From JANQEU01 sp965601455 (GTDB taxonomy: Bacteria; Bacteroidota; Bacteroidia; Cytophagales; Cyclobacteriaceae), in assembly GCA_965601455.1 (NCBI GenBank), contig OZ271831.1, positions 4,154,001-4,218,000 of the forward strand: 64,000 nt of DNA, given 5' to 3'. Made by a program: the position numbers and the translations under genes. Under the pieces are notes generated by a model. That model was not told the DNA's origin. It made no database searches and was given only the letters and a program-made list of their open reading frames with translations. Shown piece after piece: positions 1-8,555 of the stretch. How positions within the stretch are numbered: the first letter of the stretch is position 1; every line of letters starts with the position of its first letter.

Positions 1-1
1 C

Positions 2-613
2 GCGCAATTGACGGTTCTTACAATGATCGCTCTTCGAATTGCACGCAGAAAAGGAACCATAAGCGAAAGGGATTACCACTCTCTTTTGGTAGAGCTTGAA
101 AGCATCCCTGAGAAGGTGTCGAGAGCACTACAGAGTAATGATCAAATCATCGAGATTTCAAAGAAATTCAAAGATGCTACCAACTTTTTGTATCTCGGAA
201 GGGGGTATAACTTTCCGGTAGCACTGGAAGGTGCATTGAAACTCAAGGAGATATCTTACATACACGCTGAAGGATATCCGGCAGCGGAAATGAAGCACGG
301 ACCTATTGCCCTCATTGACGAGAACATGCCTGCCGTTTTTATCGCCACAAAAGACAGTTCCTACGAAAAAATTGTTTCTAATATCCAGGAAGTGAAGGCA
401 AGAAAGGGCATCGTGATCGCTATTGTTACTGAGGGCGATTCTGAAATATCGAAGTTGGCGGATTACACGGTGGAAGTACCTTCCACACATGAAGCCCTAA
501 TGCCCTTAGTCGCAGTGATCCCACTGCAGTTGCTATCCTATCATATAGCCGTAATGAGAGGATGTAATGTAGATCAGCCTAGAAATTTAGCAAAATCCGT
601 TACTGTTGAATAA
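2..613 (+). CDS. glmS: Glutamine-fructose-6-phosphate aminotransferase, C-terminal part (5' end outside window)
   Basis: This is the C-terminal sugar-isomerase (SIS) half of GlmS, which makes glucosamine-6-phosphate for peptidoglycan and other amino sugars. The reading frame is open to the left edge (A-Q-L-T-V-L...), so the apparent TTG start at position 8 is internal. Visible family features are the second SIS domain with LGRGYNFPVALEGALKLKE, the AEGYPAAEMKHGPIALI segment, and the typical C-terminus ending in DQPRNLAKSVTVE. The N-terminal glutaminase domain lies outside the window. The stop codon overlaps the ridA start (TAATG), so the two genes are probably translationally coupled. Confidence 0.95.
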   Translation, partial: AQLTVLTMIALRIARRKGTISERDYHSLLVELESIPEKVSRALQSNDQIIEISKKFKDATNFLYLGRGYNFPVALEGALKLKEISYIHAEGYPAAEMKHGPIALIDENMPAVFIATKDSSYEKIVSNIQEVKARKGIVIAIVTEGDSEISKLADYTVEVPSTHEALMPLVAVIPLQLLSYHIAVMRGCNVDQPRNLAKSVTVE

Positions 614-996
614 TGAAAGAAATAATCAATTCCGACAAAGCTCCTGCTCCGATTGGTCCATATAGCCAATCAGTGAAAGCCAATGGCATGCTATTCGTTT
701 CCGGTCAAATACCGATCAATCAGGAAACCGGAGACCTTATATCTGGTTCGATTGAATCAGAAACCGAGCAGGTTATGAAAAATCTGGGATACATCTTAGA
801 CGAAGCGGGTTGTTCGTTTTCTCACGTAATCAAGTGTACCATTTTCGTCAAAAACATGGGAGACTTTGCGAAAGTAAACGAGGTTTACGGTAGGTATTTT
901 GATGAGAACCCTCCTGCCAGAGAGACGGTTGAAGTTTCCGATCTTCCAAAAAGCGTAAATGTTGAGATTTCTTGCATTGCTGTTGAGGAACAATAA
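613..996 (+). CDS. ridA: RidA family reactive enamine/imine deaminase
   Basis: A 127-residue protein of the YjgF/YER057c/UK114 family, which hydrolyses reactive enamine and imine intermediates released by PLP enzymes. It matches the family length and carries the N-terminal APAPIGPYSQ motif, FVSGQIPINQETG around residues 28-40, the active-site Arg near 103 (PPARETVEV) and Glu near 118 (VEIS). Its start overlaps the glmS stop by one base, and gltX follows after 7 bp, so it sits in a short operon. The cytosolic homotrimer is the family norm and is not tested here. Confidence 0.93.
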   Translation: MKEIINSDKAPAPIGPYSQSVKANGMLFVSGQIPINQETGDLISGSIESETEQVMKNLGYILDEAGCSFSHVIKCTIFVKNMGDFAKVNEVYGRYFDENPPARETVEVSDLPKSVNVEISCIAVEEQ

Positions 997-1003
997 TATA
1001 TAG

Positions 1004-2527
1004 ATGTCCAAAGTACGAGTAAGGTTTGCCCCTAGCCCCACAGGAGGCCTCCATATAGGTGGCGTTCGAACTGCCCTTTTCAATTATCTATTCGCTAAAA
1101 AACATGGTGGAGACTTCATTTTAAGGATTGAAGATACCGACCAAACAAGATATGTGGAGGGTGCAGAAGAGTACATCAACCAAACACTTAGATGGTTGAA
1201 AATTGATCCGGATGAAGGTCCTGCGATCGGAGGCCCATTCATTCCGTATCGACAATCTGAGAGACAAAGTATTTATAAAAAGTACGCAGAGGAACTCCTC
1301 GAAAAAGGTTTGGCTTATTACGCTTTCGATACCCCCGAAGAACTAGACGAAATGCGGGCCAAATTAAAGAGTCGAGGCATGGTGAATCTTAATTACAACT
1401 CGGCCTCAAGGATGGGCATGAAAAACTCATTGACCCTTTCCGAAAGTGATGTACAATCTCGTTTAGAAGGTGGAGAGCCATATGTAATTAGGGTGAAAAT
1501 TCCCGAGAAAGATGAAATAAGACTTCAAGATATGGTTAGAGGCTGGGTGCACGTACACTCCAACAGCCTTGACGATAAAGTCATTCTAAAATCCGATGGC
1601 TTACCAACCTACCATCTGGCCAACATTGTGGATGACCACCTAATGAAAATCACTCATGTTATTCGGGGTGAAGAATGGCTGCCTTCAGCCCCATTGCATG
1701 TACTTCTTTACCGCTTTCTTGGTTGGGAAGATACCATGCCCAAGTTTGCGCACCTTCCACTCATATTGAAAGCTGATGGAAATGGTAAATTGAGTAAAAG
1801 GGCGGCAGACAAGGCGGGTTTTCCAATTTTTCCCATGAATTGGAGCGATGCGGAAAGTGAAAGTATAGGATTCAAAGAATCAGGATACCTACCTGGAGCT
1901 TTAATAAATTTCCTTGCACTACTCGGTTGGAATCCTGGAACAGATCAGGAGATATTCAATATTGAAGAACTCACTGAGTCCTTTTCCATAGAAAGGATTG
2001 GTAAGGCAGGCACAAAATTCGATATTGAAAAAGCAAAGTGGTTTAATCAGCAGTACTTGAATGCTATGCCCAATAAAGAATTAGGGGCTATGTTAATTGC
2101 CAAATTGGGTGAAAGAAAAATCAGTTGTGACAATCAAACTGCGGAACAAATCGCTGACCTTTTCAAAACACGAGCTTCATTTGTAGATGACATCGTGGAG
2201 GAAAGCCTAATCTTTTTTCAACCCCCGTCTACATATGATGAGAAGGTCGCAAGGAAGAAGTGGTCTCCCGAGTCTGAAACCGTCATTAAGGAGTACAGTA
2301 AAAATTTGAAAAAAATTGAGGAATTAACAGCCGAATTGGCACAGCAAGCTTATCAGGAAACCACCAGCGCGCTTGAAACTAGTCCTGGTAAACATATGCA
2401 GGCCCTGAGACTCGCTCTTACCGGTAAAGGGTCGGGTGCAGATCTTATGCGTGTAATTGAAATATTAGGAGCCGAGAATGTCACAGAACGAATCAATTAT
2501 TCATCTTCCACGTTAAATGAATTGTAA
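1004..2527 (+). CDS. gltX: Glutamyl-tRNA synthetase
   Basis: A class I aminoacyl-tRNA synthetase that charges tRNA-Glu. At 507 residues it has the family length. The HIGH-type motif is visible as PSPTGGLHIGG (residues 10-20) and the KMSKS-type motif as KLSKR (262-266), followed by the anticodon-binding helical C-terminal region. Between them are the glutamate-recognising segment RIEDTDQTRY and the conserved GLPTYHLANIVDDHLM. The start is 7 bp after ridA, with no Shine-Dalgarno sequence, as usual in this phylum. Confidence 0.97.
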   Translation: MSKVRVRFAPSPTGGLHIGGVRTALFNYLFAKKHGGDFILRIEDTDQTRYVEGAEEYINQTLRWLKIDPDEGPAIGGPFIPYRQSERQSIYKKYAEELLEKGLAYYAFDTPEELDEMRAKLKSRGMVNLNYNSASRMGMKNSLTLSESDVQSRLEGGEPYVIRVKIPEKDEIRLQDMVRGWVHVHSNSLDDKVILKSDGLPTYHLANIVDDHLMKITHVIRGEEWLPSAPLHVLLYRFLGWEDTMPKFAHLPLILKADGNGKLSKRAADKAGFPIFPMNWSDAESESIGFKESGYLPGALINFLALLGWNPGTDQEIFNIEELTESFSIERIGKAGTKFDIEKAKWFNQQYLNAMPNKELGAMLIAKLGERKISCDNQTAEQIADLFKTRASFVDDIVEESLIFFQPPSTYDEKVARKKWSPESETVIKEYSKNLKKIEELTAELAQQAYQETTSALETSPGKHMQALRLALTGKGSGADLMRVIEILGAENVTERINYSSSTLNEL

Positions 2528-2536
2528 CCTTAAATC

Positions 2537-2743
2537 ATGGAAGACAAAAACAAGAATAAGAAGCCCAAAGTCCACAAGGACCTAGACGGATTTGAACTAA
2601 AGGTAGATGCCTTCGGGGAAATTAAGTCGAACATGAAAATTGACGAACTGAATACCTTTCTTAATCAAAATGTAGAGGACAAGAAGCTCAAGGACAGGGA
2701 AGACATAGATGAGCTGAAGAAAGGCAAAAAGGAAGAAGAATAA
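2537..2743 (+). CDS. Small charged hypothetical protein
   Basis: A 68-residue, very Lys/Asp/Glu-rich protein that begins 9 bp after gltX, so it is probably cotranscribed with it. I do not recognise a family beyond a general resemblance to short conserved hypothetical proteins of Bacteroidota. The middle (about residues 15-40, LDGFELKVDAFGEI...NTFLN) looks ordered, while both ends are Lys-rich and likely disordered. It has no signal peptide or membrane segment. That this is a real gene rests on the clean ATG, tight spacing and protein-like middle. Confidence 0.7.
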   Translation: MEDKNKNKKPKVHKDLDGFELKVDAFGEIKSNMKIDELNTFLNQNVEDKKLKDREDIDELKKGKKEEE

Positions 2744-2766
2744 GTCTTCCTATCCCAAATTTGAGT

Positions 2767-2773
2767 TACTTTG
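2767..2773 (+). promoter_or_regulatory. Possible -7 element of the dehydrogenase gene
   Basis: The sequence TTACTTTG ends at 2773, a near match to the Bacteroidota -7 box TAnnTTTG with one spacer base missing. Only 6 bases separate it from the ATG at 2780, so a transcript from it would be almost or fully leaderless. This is inference from sequence alone. Confidence 0.4.
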
Positions 2774-2779
2774 ATTCTT

Positions 2780-3991
2780 ATGAAAATAGGAATCATCAAG
2801 GAAGGTAAAATCCCAGTTGACAAACGTGTCCCCCTTACTCCAAAGCAAGTTGAGTCAATTACCTCCTCCAACCCGGAAGTAGAAATCGTAGTTGAATCGA
2901 GTAACGTCAGATGCTATCCTGACAGCGACTACCAATCATTAGAAATTCCCGTGGTCACTGATATTTCTGACTGTGACGTCCTTCTTGGTGTGAAGGAAGT
3001 CCCGATGGATGACCTTCTTCCTGATAAAACCTACTTTTTCTTTTCGCACACCATCAAGAAGCAACCCTATAACAGGGATTTGCTACGTACGATATTAGAT
3101 CGCAAAATCAGACTCATTGACTGGGAAACGATTCGTGACGAAAACGGAATGAGGGCAATCGCTTTTGGTCGATGGGCAGGTATTGTTGGAGCCTACAATG
3201 CTCTTTGGACCTTTGGTCAACGATACAATCTGTTTGAAATTCGAAGGGCCCACACCTGTTTTGATTATACCGATCTGCAGCGTGAATATGCTAAGATCAA
3301 TCTTCCAAAGATTAAAATCGCATTAACAGGGGGAGGTAGAGTTTCTCGTGGTGCCATGGAGGTATTGCATGGAGTAGGCATAAAGAAAGTATCTCCTAAC
3401 AACTTTCTATCTCACGAATACGCTGAACCTGTTTTCACCCAGTTAAACTCAAGAGATTATAATCAGAGAAAGGATGGAGCTGAATTTAACCGTCATCATT
3501 TTTTTGATCACCCTGAAGAGTATGAAGGCAATTTCCAACCCTTTACCCATGTGGCTGATATTTTAATTGCAGGTGCCTTTTGGGACCCCCGAGCTCCAAG
3601 ACTATTCCAAAAAGAAGATGTCACTCATGGCGATTATATTATGAATGTGGTTGCCGATATCACCTGCGATATTGATGGCTCTATTCCGTCCACCAAGCAG
3701 CCTACCACAATTGACGACCCTATTTATGACTATAACCCGAGTGAAGATAGTGTGGAACCTGCTATGAGTGATGAGGCAAACATCACTGTAATGGCCGTTG
3801 ATAACCTACCTTGTGAATTACCGAGGGATGCATCCGAAAGCTTCGGTGATCAATTCATTGAAAATGTACTTCCTGCACTTATCGGAAACGACAGTAACAA
3901 GCTACTGGAAAAAGCGACCATCACCCTGTCGAGCGGATCGCTCGCCCCTGCTTTCGCTTACTTACAAGACTATGTAGATGGAACGGAGTAG
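2780..3991 (+). CDS. Saccharopine dehydrogenase/alanine dehydrogenase-like NAD-dependent oxidoreductase
   Basis: A 403-residue protein with the N-terminal alanine dehydrogenase/transhydrogenase-type domain (MKIGIIKEGKIPVDKRVPLTP) and a central nucleotide-binding stretch TGGGRVSRGAMEVL. The overall layout resembles the lysine-forming saccharopine dehydrogenase branch. An upstream in-frame TTG at 2771 exists, but the ATG at 2780 starts exactly at the conserved family N-terminus, so I chose it. The exact substrate is not determined by sequence. No lysine-pathway neighbours are present. It ends directly against the convergent DUF2807 gene with no gap. Confidence 0.8.
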   Translation: MKIGIIKEGKIPVDKRVPLTPKQVESITSSNPEVEIVVESSNVRCYPDSDYQSLEIPVVTDISDCDVLLGVKEVPMDDLLPDKTYFFFSHTIKKQPYNRDLLRTILDRKIRLIDWETIRDENGMRAIAFGRWAGIVGAYNALWTFGQRYNLFEIRRAHTCFDYTDLQREYAKINLPKIKIALTGGGRVSRGAMEVLHGVGIKKVSPNNFLSHEYAEPVFTQLNSRDYNQRKDGAEFNRHHFFDHPEEYEGNFQPFTHVADILIAGAFWDPRAPRLFQKEDVTHGDYIMNVVADITCDIDGSIPSTKQPTTIDDPIYDYNPSEDSVEPAMSDEANITVMAVDNLPCELPRDASESFGDQFIENVLPALIGNDSNKLLEKATITLSSGSLAPAFAYLQDYVDGTE

Positions 3992-4675
3992 CTAGTTCAA
4001 TGACCGAATAGAACTAGCTCCCGAGGTTTCAGCATCTACGTACCGAGGGTCACCATAATAACGGACTGTTGAGGCACCACTCGCATCTGCCCGTAGTCTA
4101 TCTTTGACATTCACTGTTACCGTTGAAGCTCCGGAGACATTTACGGTTCCAGTCTCAGATTGGAGGTCATCCGCCTTTATTCTCGAAGCTCCGGATACCT
4201 CTAATCGGAAATCACCAATTTCTCCGTAAATATCTACCGTTGAGGCTCCTGAAATTTCTCCGTCAAAAGCATCCGCAAGCAATTCAAATTCAGCTCGAGA
4301 AGCTCCAGATGCTTCGAGATCAAAATCCCTTCCACCGAGTGGATCTCTGGATACAAGTTGGCAAGCACCACTTATTTCTAACCTTTCAATTTGTTGAAAG
4401 TAGACTGTTACTTCAACATCTCCTCGACTACTGTTCCAACGCCAATCACCTTCTTTTCGAATTACTAGTTCCGATCCTTCAATTTTTACCGTGGTATTCT
4501 CAATAATTCTTTCGTCTCCGCTGAGTTCTACTCTGGGGTTTCCTTTTCGTAAAGTGACGTCATAAGGGCCTGAAATATCTAGTCTTTCGAAATCTCGAAT
4601 ATCGTATGATCTTTCTACTTGAGCCTGGCATCCGAAAAAGATCAAAGTTAGAATGGTTATAAAAAAAGCTTTCAT
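3992..4675 (-). CDS. DUF2807 (head GIN domain) putative lipoprotein
   Basis: A surface or periplasmic beta-helix-like protein of the DUF2807 family (head GIN domain), of unknown function and common in Bacteroidota. The ATG at 4675 gives a classic lipoprotein signal, a short basic start, a hydrophobic run and FFGCQAQ. A GTG nine codons upstream (4702) is possible but would lengthen the signal peptide for no reason. The C-terminal two thirds repeat an SGAS motif about every 17-20 residues (SGASRAEF, SGASTVDIYG, SGASRIKA, SGASTVTV, SGASTVRYYG, SGASSIRS), the hallmark of the repeated beta-strand fold. Confidence 0.88.
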   Translation of the reverse strand: MKAFFITILTLIFFGCQAQVERSYDIRDFERLDISGPYDVTLRKGNPRVELSGDERIIENTTVKIEGSELVIRKEGDWRWNSSRGDVEVTVYFQQIERLEISGACQLVSRDPLGGRDFDLEASGASRAEFELLADAFDGEISGASTVDIYGEIGDFRLEVSGASRIKADDLQSETGTVNVSGASTVTVNVKDRLRADASGASTVRYYGDPRYVDAETSGASSIRSLN

Positions 4676-4681
4676 ACATAA

Positions 4682-4688
4682 CAAAGTA
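4682..4688 (-). promoter_or_regulatory. Possible -7 element of the DUF2807 gene
   Basis: On the minus strand TACTTTG lies 6 bases before the ATG at 4675. It resembles TAnnTTTG with one spacer base missing, as at 2767 and 6498. If used, the mRNA would be nearly leaderless. Confidence 0.35.
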
Positions 4689-4720
4689 CGAAAGCTTTTC
4701 ACTTTAGGTTTTGAAATGAT

Positions 4721-6304
4721 CTATCCGTTCATAGAAACCAGGAACTCATCATTATTTCTGGTACCCTTCATCTTTGTTAAAAGAAGATCCATGGCCTCAG
4801 AACTTGTCATATCTGACATAAACTTCCGTAGAATCCAAACCCTTTGAAGCTCTTCTTTATCCATCAATAAATCCTCTCTTCTTGTTCCGGAGGCTGGTAC
4901 ATCAATTGCTGGATAAACTCGTTTGTTGGACAACTTCCTGTCAAGCTGGAGTTCCATATTACCAGTACCCTTGAATTCTTCAAAAATAACCTCATCCATC
5001 TTTGAACCGGTTTCAATCAATGCTGTGGCAATGATGGTAAGAGATCCGCCATTTTCAACGTTTCTAGCTGCTCCGAAAAATCGTTTTGGCTTGTGAAGTG
5101 CATTAGCGTCTACACCTCCGGAAAGGATCTTACCTGAAGAAGGAACTACAGTATTATGTGCTCTCGCCAACCTTGTAATTGAGTCAAGGAGAATCACAAC
5201 ATCATGGCCACACTCAACCATGCGCTTTGCTTTTTCAAGAACGATATTAGCCACTTTCACGTGCTTTTCAGCCTGTTCATCAAATGTCGACGCTACAACT
5301 TCTGCCCTAACAGAACGGGCCATGTCAGTTACTTCTTCAGGCCGTTCATCGATGAGCAGAATGATCAAATAGCATTCAGGATGATTCTCAGCAATGGCAT
5401 TAGCAATGTTCTTTAAAAGAACTGTTTTACCCGTTTTCGGTTGAGCAACGATCATTCCTCGTTGTCCCTTTCCTATTGGAGCAAACATGTCCAGGATCCG
5501 AGTAGAATAGTTATCTGGCTTGGTGGACAATGAAATTCTTTCATTAGGAAAAAGAGGAGTCAGATACTCAAATGCTACTCTATCCCTTATTTCATCTGTA
5601 GTTTTTCCATTGACAGATTCTACCTTAAGAAGTGCGAAGTACTTCTCTCCGTCTTTTGGTGGTCGAATCTGACCGACTACAGTATCACCGGTTTTAAGGC
5701 CGAATAACTTGATTTGTGAAGGAGAGACATAAATATCATCCGGAGAAGCCAGGTAGTGGTAATCACTTGAACGTAAAAAGCCATAACCATCCTGCATTAT
5801 CTCAAGAACACCTTCATTTTCGATGATGCCCTCAAATTCTTTCAGGTTTTGCAGATACTCAGCTTTCTTCGCTTTTGCTTCTTCGCGTTTCTCGTTTCTT
5901 TCCTGCCTTTCCCGATTGTCATTCTTCTGTTCTGTAGGTTCATTTGAACCTGCTGCCTCTTTATTATCAGAGGGCTTTTTCTTTCTTGGCTGCTTTTTTT
6001 CTTTAGGCTTATTTTCTTTCGAGCCTTCCATCTCCAGATCTAACGATTCTAGAAGTTCACTGGCTCCATCTGCCTTTTTATCTTCAGCTTTCTCCTCCTT
6101 CTTATTGTCATCTGTAGAATTATTCTTTTCGTTAGCTGCTTGAATTTTCTTGATTTCGCTATCGGGGAGAGTAGCTTGCTGATCAAGAATCATATAGATA
6201 AGATCTTTCTTCGGCGCTTTTTTGGAATTTTTTACTCCAAGCTCCTCAGCTATTTCTCTGAGTTCAGATAATAACCTAACGCTTAGGTCATCTAATGTAT
6301 ACAT
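4721..6304 (-). CDS. rho: Transcription termination factor Rho
   Basis: The hexameric RNA helicase that ends transcription. Its 527 residues contain a Rho N-terminal SAP-like domain (1-42), a long Lys/Glu/Asp-rich linker (about 50-150), the cold-shock-like primary RNA-binding domain (about 155-235, with DGYGFLRSSDYHYL), Walker A AQPKTGKT (287-294) and Walker B VVILLDSITRLARA. The long charged insertion is common in Bacteroidota Rho and explains why the protein exceeds the roughly 420 residues of the E. coli form. It is transcribed divergently from serS, with about 220 bp between them. Confidence 0.97.
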   Translation of the reverse strand: MYTLDDLSVRLLSELREIAEELGVKNSKKAPKKDLIYMILDQQATLPDSEIKKIQAANEKNNSTDDNKKEEKAEDKKADGASELLESLDLEMEGSKENKPKEKKQPRKKKPSDNKEAAGSNEPTEQKNDNRERQERNEKREEAKAKKAEYLQNLKEFEGIIENEGVLEIMQDGYGFLRSSDYHYLASPDDIYVSPSQIKLFGLKTGDTVVGQIRPPKDGEKYFALLKVESVNGKTTDEIRDRVAFEYLTPLFPNERISLSTKPDNYSTRILDMFAPIGKGQRGMIVAQPKTGKTVLLKNIANAIAENHPECYLIILLIDERPEEVTDMARSVRAEVVASTFDEQAEKHVKVANIVLEKAKRMVECGHDVVILLDSITRLARAHNTVVPSSGKILSGGVDANALHKPKRFFGAARNVENGGSLTIIATALIETGSKMDEVIFEEFKGTGNMELQLDRKLSNKRVYPAIDVPASGTRREDLLMDKEELQRVWILRKFMSDMTSSEAMDLLLTKMKGTRNNDEFLVSMNG

Positions 6305-6497
6305 AGGACTTTAAATGTAGATGAATTGTTTACTTGTAAGATTGTGTATGAAAGTACTGCAGGTGTGTGCTAGACTTACCTACAAGTCTCTGATTGGACG
6401 CACAATAATACGTAGTCCGTGATTATTACCCAAATATTCAAGAAATTATTAAGCGCTAAAATCTCATGTATTGATGAATCGACGGATCAAAATATTT

Positions 6498-6504
6498 TAC
6501 TTTG
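6498..6504 (+). promoter_or_regulatory. Candidate -7 element for serS
   Basis: TTTACTTTGCGG resembles the Bacteroidota -7 box, and a TTG lies at 6471-6473, a slightly long 24-base spacing. A start site just after it would lie downstream of the in-frame GTG at 6419 and upstream of the ATG at 6524, supporting the shorter SerRS start. Confidence 0.4.
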
Positions 6505-6523
6505 CGGCAAATCAAAAAGGACG

Positions 6524-7804
6524 ATGTTAGTACTGCATGAATTAAGATCCAACAGGGAGAAATACGTAGATGCCTTAAAAAAAAGAGGCAAAACTGATTT
6601 CGAAGCAGCGATCAATGAAGTATTGAAATTAGACGAGCAGAGAAAATCAATACAACAGGAGTTAGATGGACTTTTAGCCCAGTCCAATCAGCTTTCCCGT
6701 CAGATTGGTCAGTTAATGAAAGAAGGTAAGAAAGAGGAAGCCAACTCTGTTAAATCCGAAACTGCTGAGTTGAAGGAAAAGAGTAAAAGGCTATCAAGCT
6801 CTCTAACTTCAGTTGAAACCTCCATTCAGCAAACATTATACAACATCCCTAATGTGCCAAATGACCTTGTCCCAGAGGGCTCTAGTGAGGAAGACAACCA
6901 GACAATTAAGCAAATGGGAGATTTACCCCAGCTTATGGATTCTGCCAAACCCCATTGGGATCTTATTGAAGAATATGACATAATTGATTTCGAACTGGGG
7001 AATAAAGTCACTGGAGCCGGCTTTCCTTTTTATAAAGGCCAAGGAGCACGCTTGATGAGAGCCATGGTGAACTTTTTTCTTGACGAAGCAGCCGCCGCCG
7101 GCTACGAAGAAGTGCAACCACCAGTACTCATCAACGAAGATTCCGGTTATGGCACCGGACAATTACCCGATAAGGAAGGTCAGATGTATCACATCGAGGA
7201 CACAAATCTCTATCTGATTCCTACTGCGGAGGTACCAATCACCAATATCTACCGGAATGTCATTTTAAATACTGATCAACTTCCGGTAAAAAAAGTAGGG
7301 TTTACTCCATGTTTTAGAAGAGAAGCAGGAAGCTGGGGTTCCCATGTACGAGGGCTGAATCGTTTGCATCAGTTTGACAAAGTAGAAATTGTTCAAATTG
7401 CGAAACCTGATCAATCATATCAAATACTGGAAGAAATGGTAGCCCACGTGGAATCTGTCGTGGCCAAACTTGGTTTACCATACAGAATTCTCCGCCTTTG
7501 TGGTGGTGACCTGGGTTTCACTTCCGCTATTACCTATGATTTTGAGGTCTTCTCAGCTGCACAAAAAAAGTGGCTGGAAGTGAGTTCGGTTTCCAATTTT
7601 GAAAACTACCAGGCTAACAGGCTAAAACTCCGATTCAAGGACGACAAAGGGAAAAAGGTTTTGGCACACACACTTAATGGGAGTGCTCTTGCCTTACCAC
7701 GTATCGTAGCAGCGGTATTGGAAAACAATCAAACGGCTGAAGGCATAGTAATACCTGAGGTATTAAGGCCTTATACAGGTTTTGACATAATCACAAAAGG
7801 CTAA
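6524..7804 (+). CDS. serS: Seryl-tRNA synthetase
   Basis: A class II synthetase that charges tRNA-Ser (a UGA-anticodon tRNA-Ser lies at 50099). From the ATG at 6524 it is 426 residues, the normal family length, and begins with the conserved ELRSNREKYVDALKKRG. An upstream in-frame GTG at 6419 would add 35 non-family residues. It has the N-terminal coiled-coil tRNA-binding arm (about residues 30-105), motif 2 FRREAGS and motif 3 NGSALALPR. The GNAT gene starts 2 bp after its stop. Confidence 0.96.
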   Translation: MLVLHELRSNREKYVDALKKRGKTDFEAAINEVLKLDEQRKSIQQELDGLLAQSNQLSRQIGQLMKEGKKEEANSVKSETAELKEKSKRLSSSLTSVETSIQQTLYNIPNVPNDLVPEGSSEEDNQTIKQMGDLPQLMDSAKPHWDLIEEYDIIDFELGNKVTGAGFPFYKGQGARLMRAMVNFFLDEAAAAGYEEVQPPVLINEDSGYGTGQLPDKEGQMYHIEDTNLYLIPTAEVPITNIYRNVILNTDQLPVKKVGFTPCFRREAGSWGSHVRGLNRLHQFDKVEIVQIAKPDQSYQILEEMVAHVESVVAKLGLPYRILRLCGGDLGFTSAITYDFEVFSAAQKKWLEVSSVSNFENYQANRLKLRFKDDKGKKVLAHTLNGSALALPRIVAAVLENNQTAEGIVIPEVLRPYTGFDIITKG

Positions 7805-7805
7805 T

Positions 7806-8249
7806 ATGCGTATTCGACAAGGAGAAGAAAGAGACCTGGGGAGTGTGCTGGATTTAATTAAGGAATTAGCCACCTATGAAAAATCGTTGGACCAGGTCGA
7901 AAACACAGTGGATCGAATGATAAAGGATGGATTTGGAGATCGTCCTGTCTTTGGGTTTCTGGTTGCGGAAGTAGACGGAAAGGTTGTTGGCACCTCCATC
8001 TACTATTACCGCTATTCAACCTGGAAGGGAAAGCGGATGTACATGGAAGATTTGGTCGTCAACGAGTCCCATAGAGGCAATGGAGTTGGCCAACTTTTAT
8101 TTGATGAAACAGTGAAGGTGGCCCGTGAAACAGACTGTACAGGTATGATGTGGCAGGTTCTGGATTGGAATGAACCAGCCATCAACTTTTACAAAAAGTA
8201 TCGGACTACTTTCGATCAGGAATGGATTAACTGTCACCTTGATTTTTAG
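7806..8249 (+). CDS. GNAT family N-acetyltransferase
   Basis: A 147-residue acetyl-CoA-dependent acetyltransferase. The fold is evident from the start MRIRQGEERDLGSVLDLIKELA, the acetyl-CoA pyrophosphate-binding motif HRGNGVGQLLFDE (about residues 83-95), and the C-terminal NEPAINFYKKY segment. It resembles the spermidine/diamine acetyltransferase branch, but the substrate cannot be assigned. It follows serS by 2 bp and overlaps the convergent DUF4286 gene by 4 bp. Confidence 0.9.
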   Translation: MRIRQGEERDLGSVLDLIKELATYEKSLDQVENTVDRMIKDGFGDRPVFGFLVAEVDGKVVGTSIYYYRYSTWKGKRMYMEDLVVNESHRGNGVGQLLFDETVKVARETDCTGMMWQVLDWNEPAINFYKKYRTTFDQEWINCHLDF

Positions 8250-8551
8250 ACTTGCTCCAATACTGTTCTAAAAGCTACTAACCGGTTACCAAATTTTTCT
8301 GCTGTATCTTTTCTCAAATCGTCTGCCTCATTGTTGAGGTAATTCTCGACGTCGGTTAGTGTATGAGCAAAGTACTGACATGAATAGGTAACTCCTGTAG
8401 CGTCAGGAACTTCATTTAAGAGTTTGAGAATCTTTGCATCGTAAAATCTTTTTGTTGCCAGCATTTTCGGGATGTGATCATTCTTCATCCAATCAATCCA
8501 TTCCATTACCAATTCAGGATCGACATTCACTGTTACATTATACAAATACAT
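8246..8551 (-). CDS. DUF4286 family protein
   Basis: A 101-residue protein matching the DUF4286 family of short Bacteroidota proteins, recognised by MYLYNVTVNVDPELVMEWIDWMK and the paired Phe/Tyr residues (FYDAKI, YSCQYFA). The predicted fold is a small alpha/beta ferredoxin-like domain of unknown function, with no signal peptide. It starts 4 bp after the threonine aldolase gene and is probably cotranscribed with it. Confidence 0.85.
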   Translation of the reverse strand: MYLYNVTVNVDPELVMEWIDWMKNDHIPKMLATKRFYDAKILKLLNEVPDATGVTYSCQYFAHTLTDVENYLNNEADDLRKDTAEKFGNRLVAFRTVLEQV

Positions 8552-8555
8552 ACAT

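Noticed and set aside
6372..6389. 6-bp inverted repeat AGACTT-N6-AAGTCT between rho and serS
   Set aside because: Short, isolated and without a matching second site or T-run; likely chance, though a regulatory use cannot be excluded.
6419..6523. A longer SerRS beginning at GTG 6419
   Set aside because: The extra 35 residues are not part of the family and lie upstream of the likely promoter and start site.
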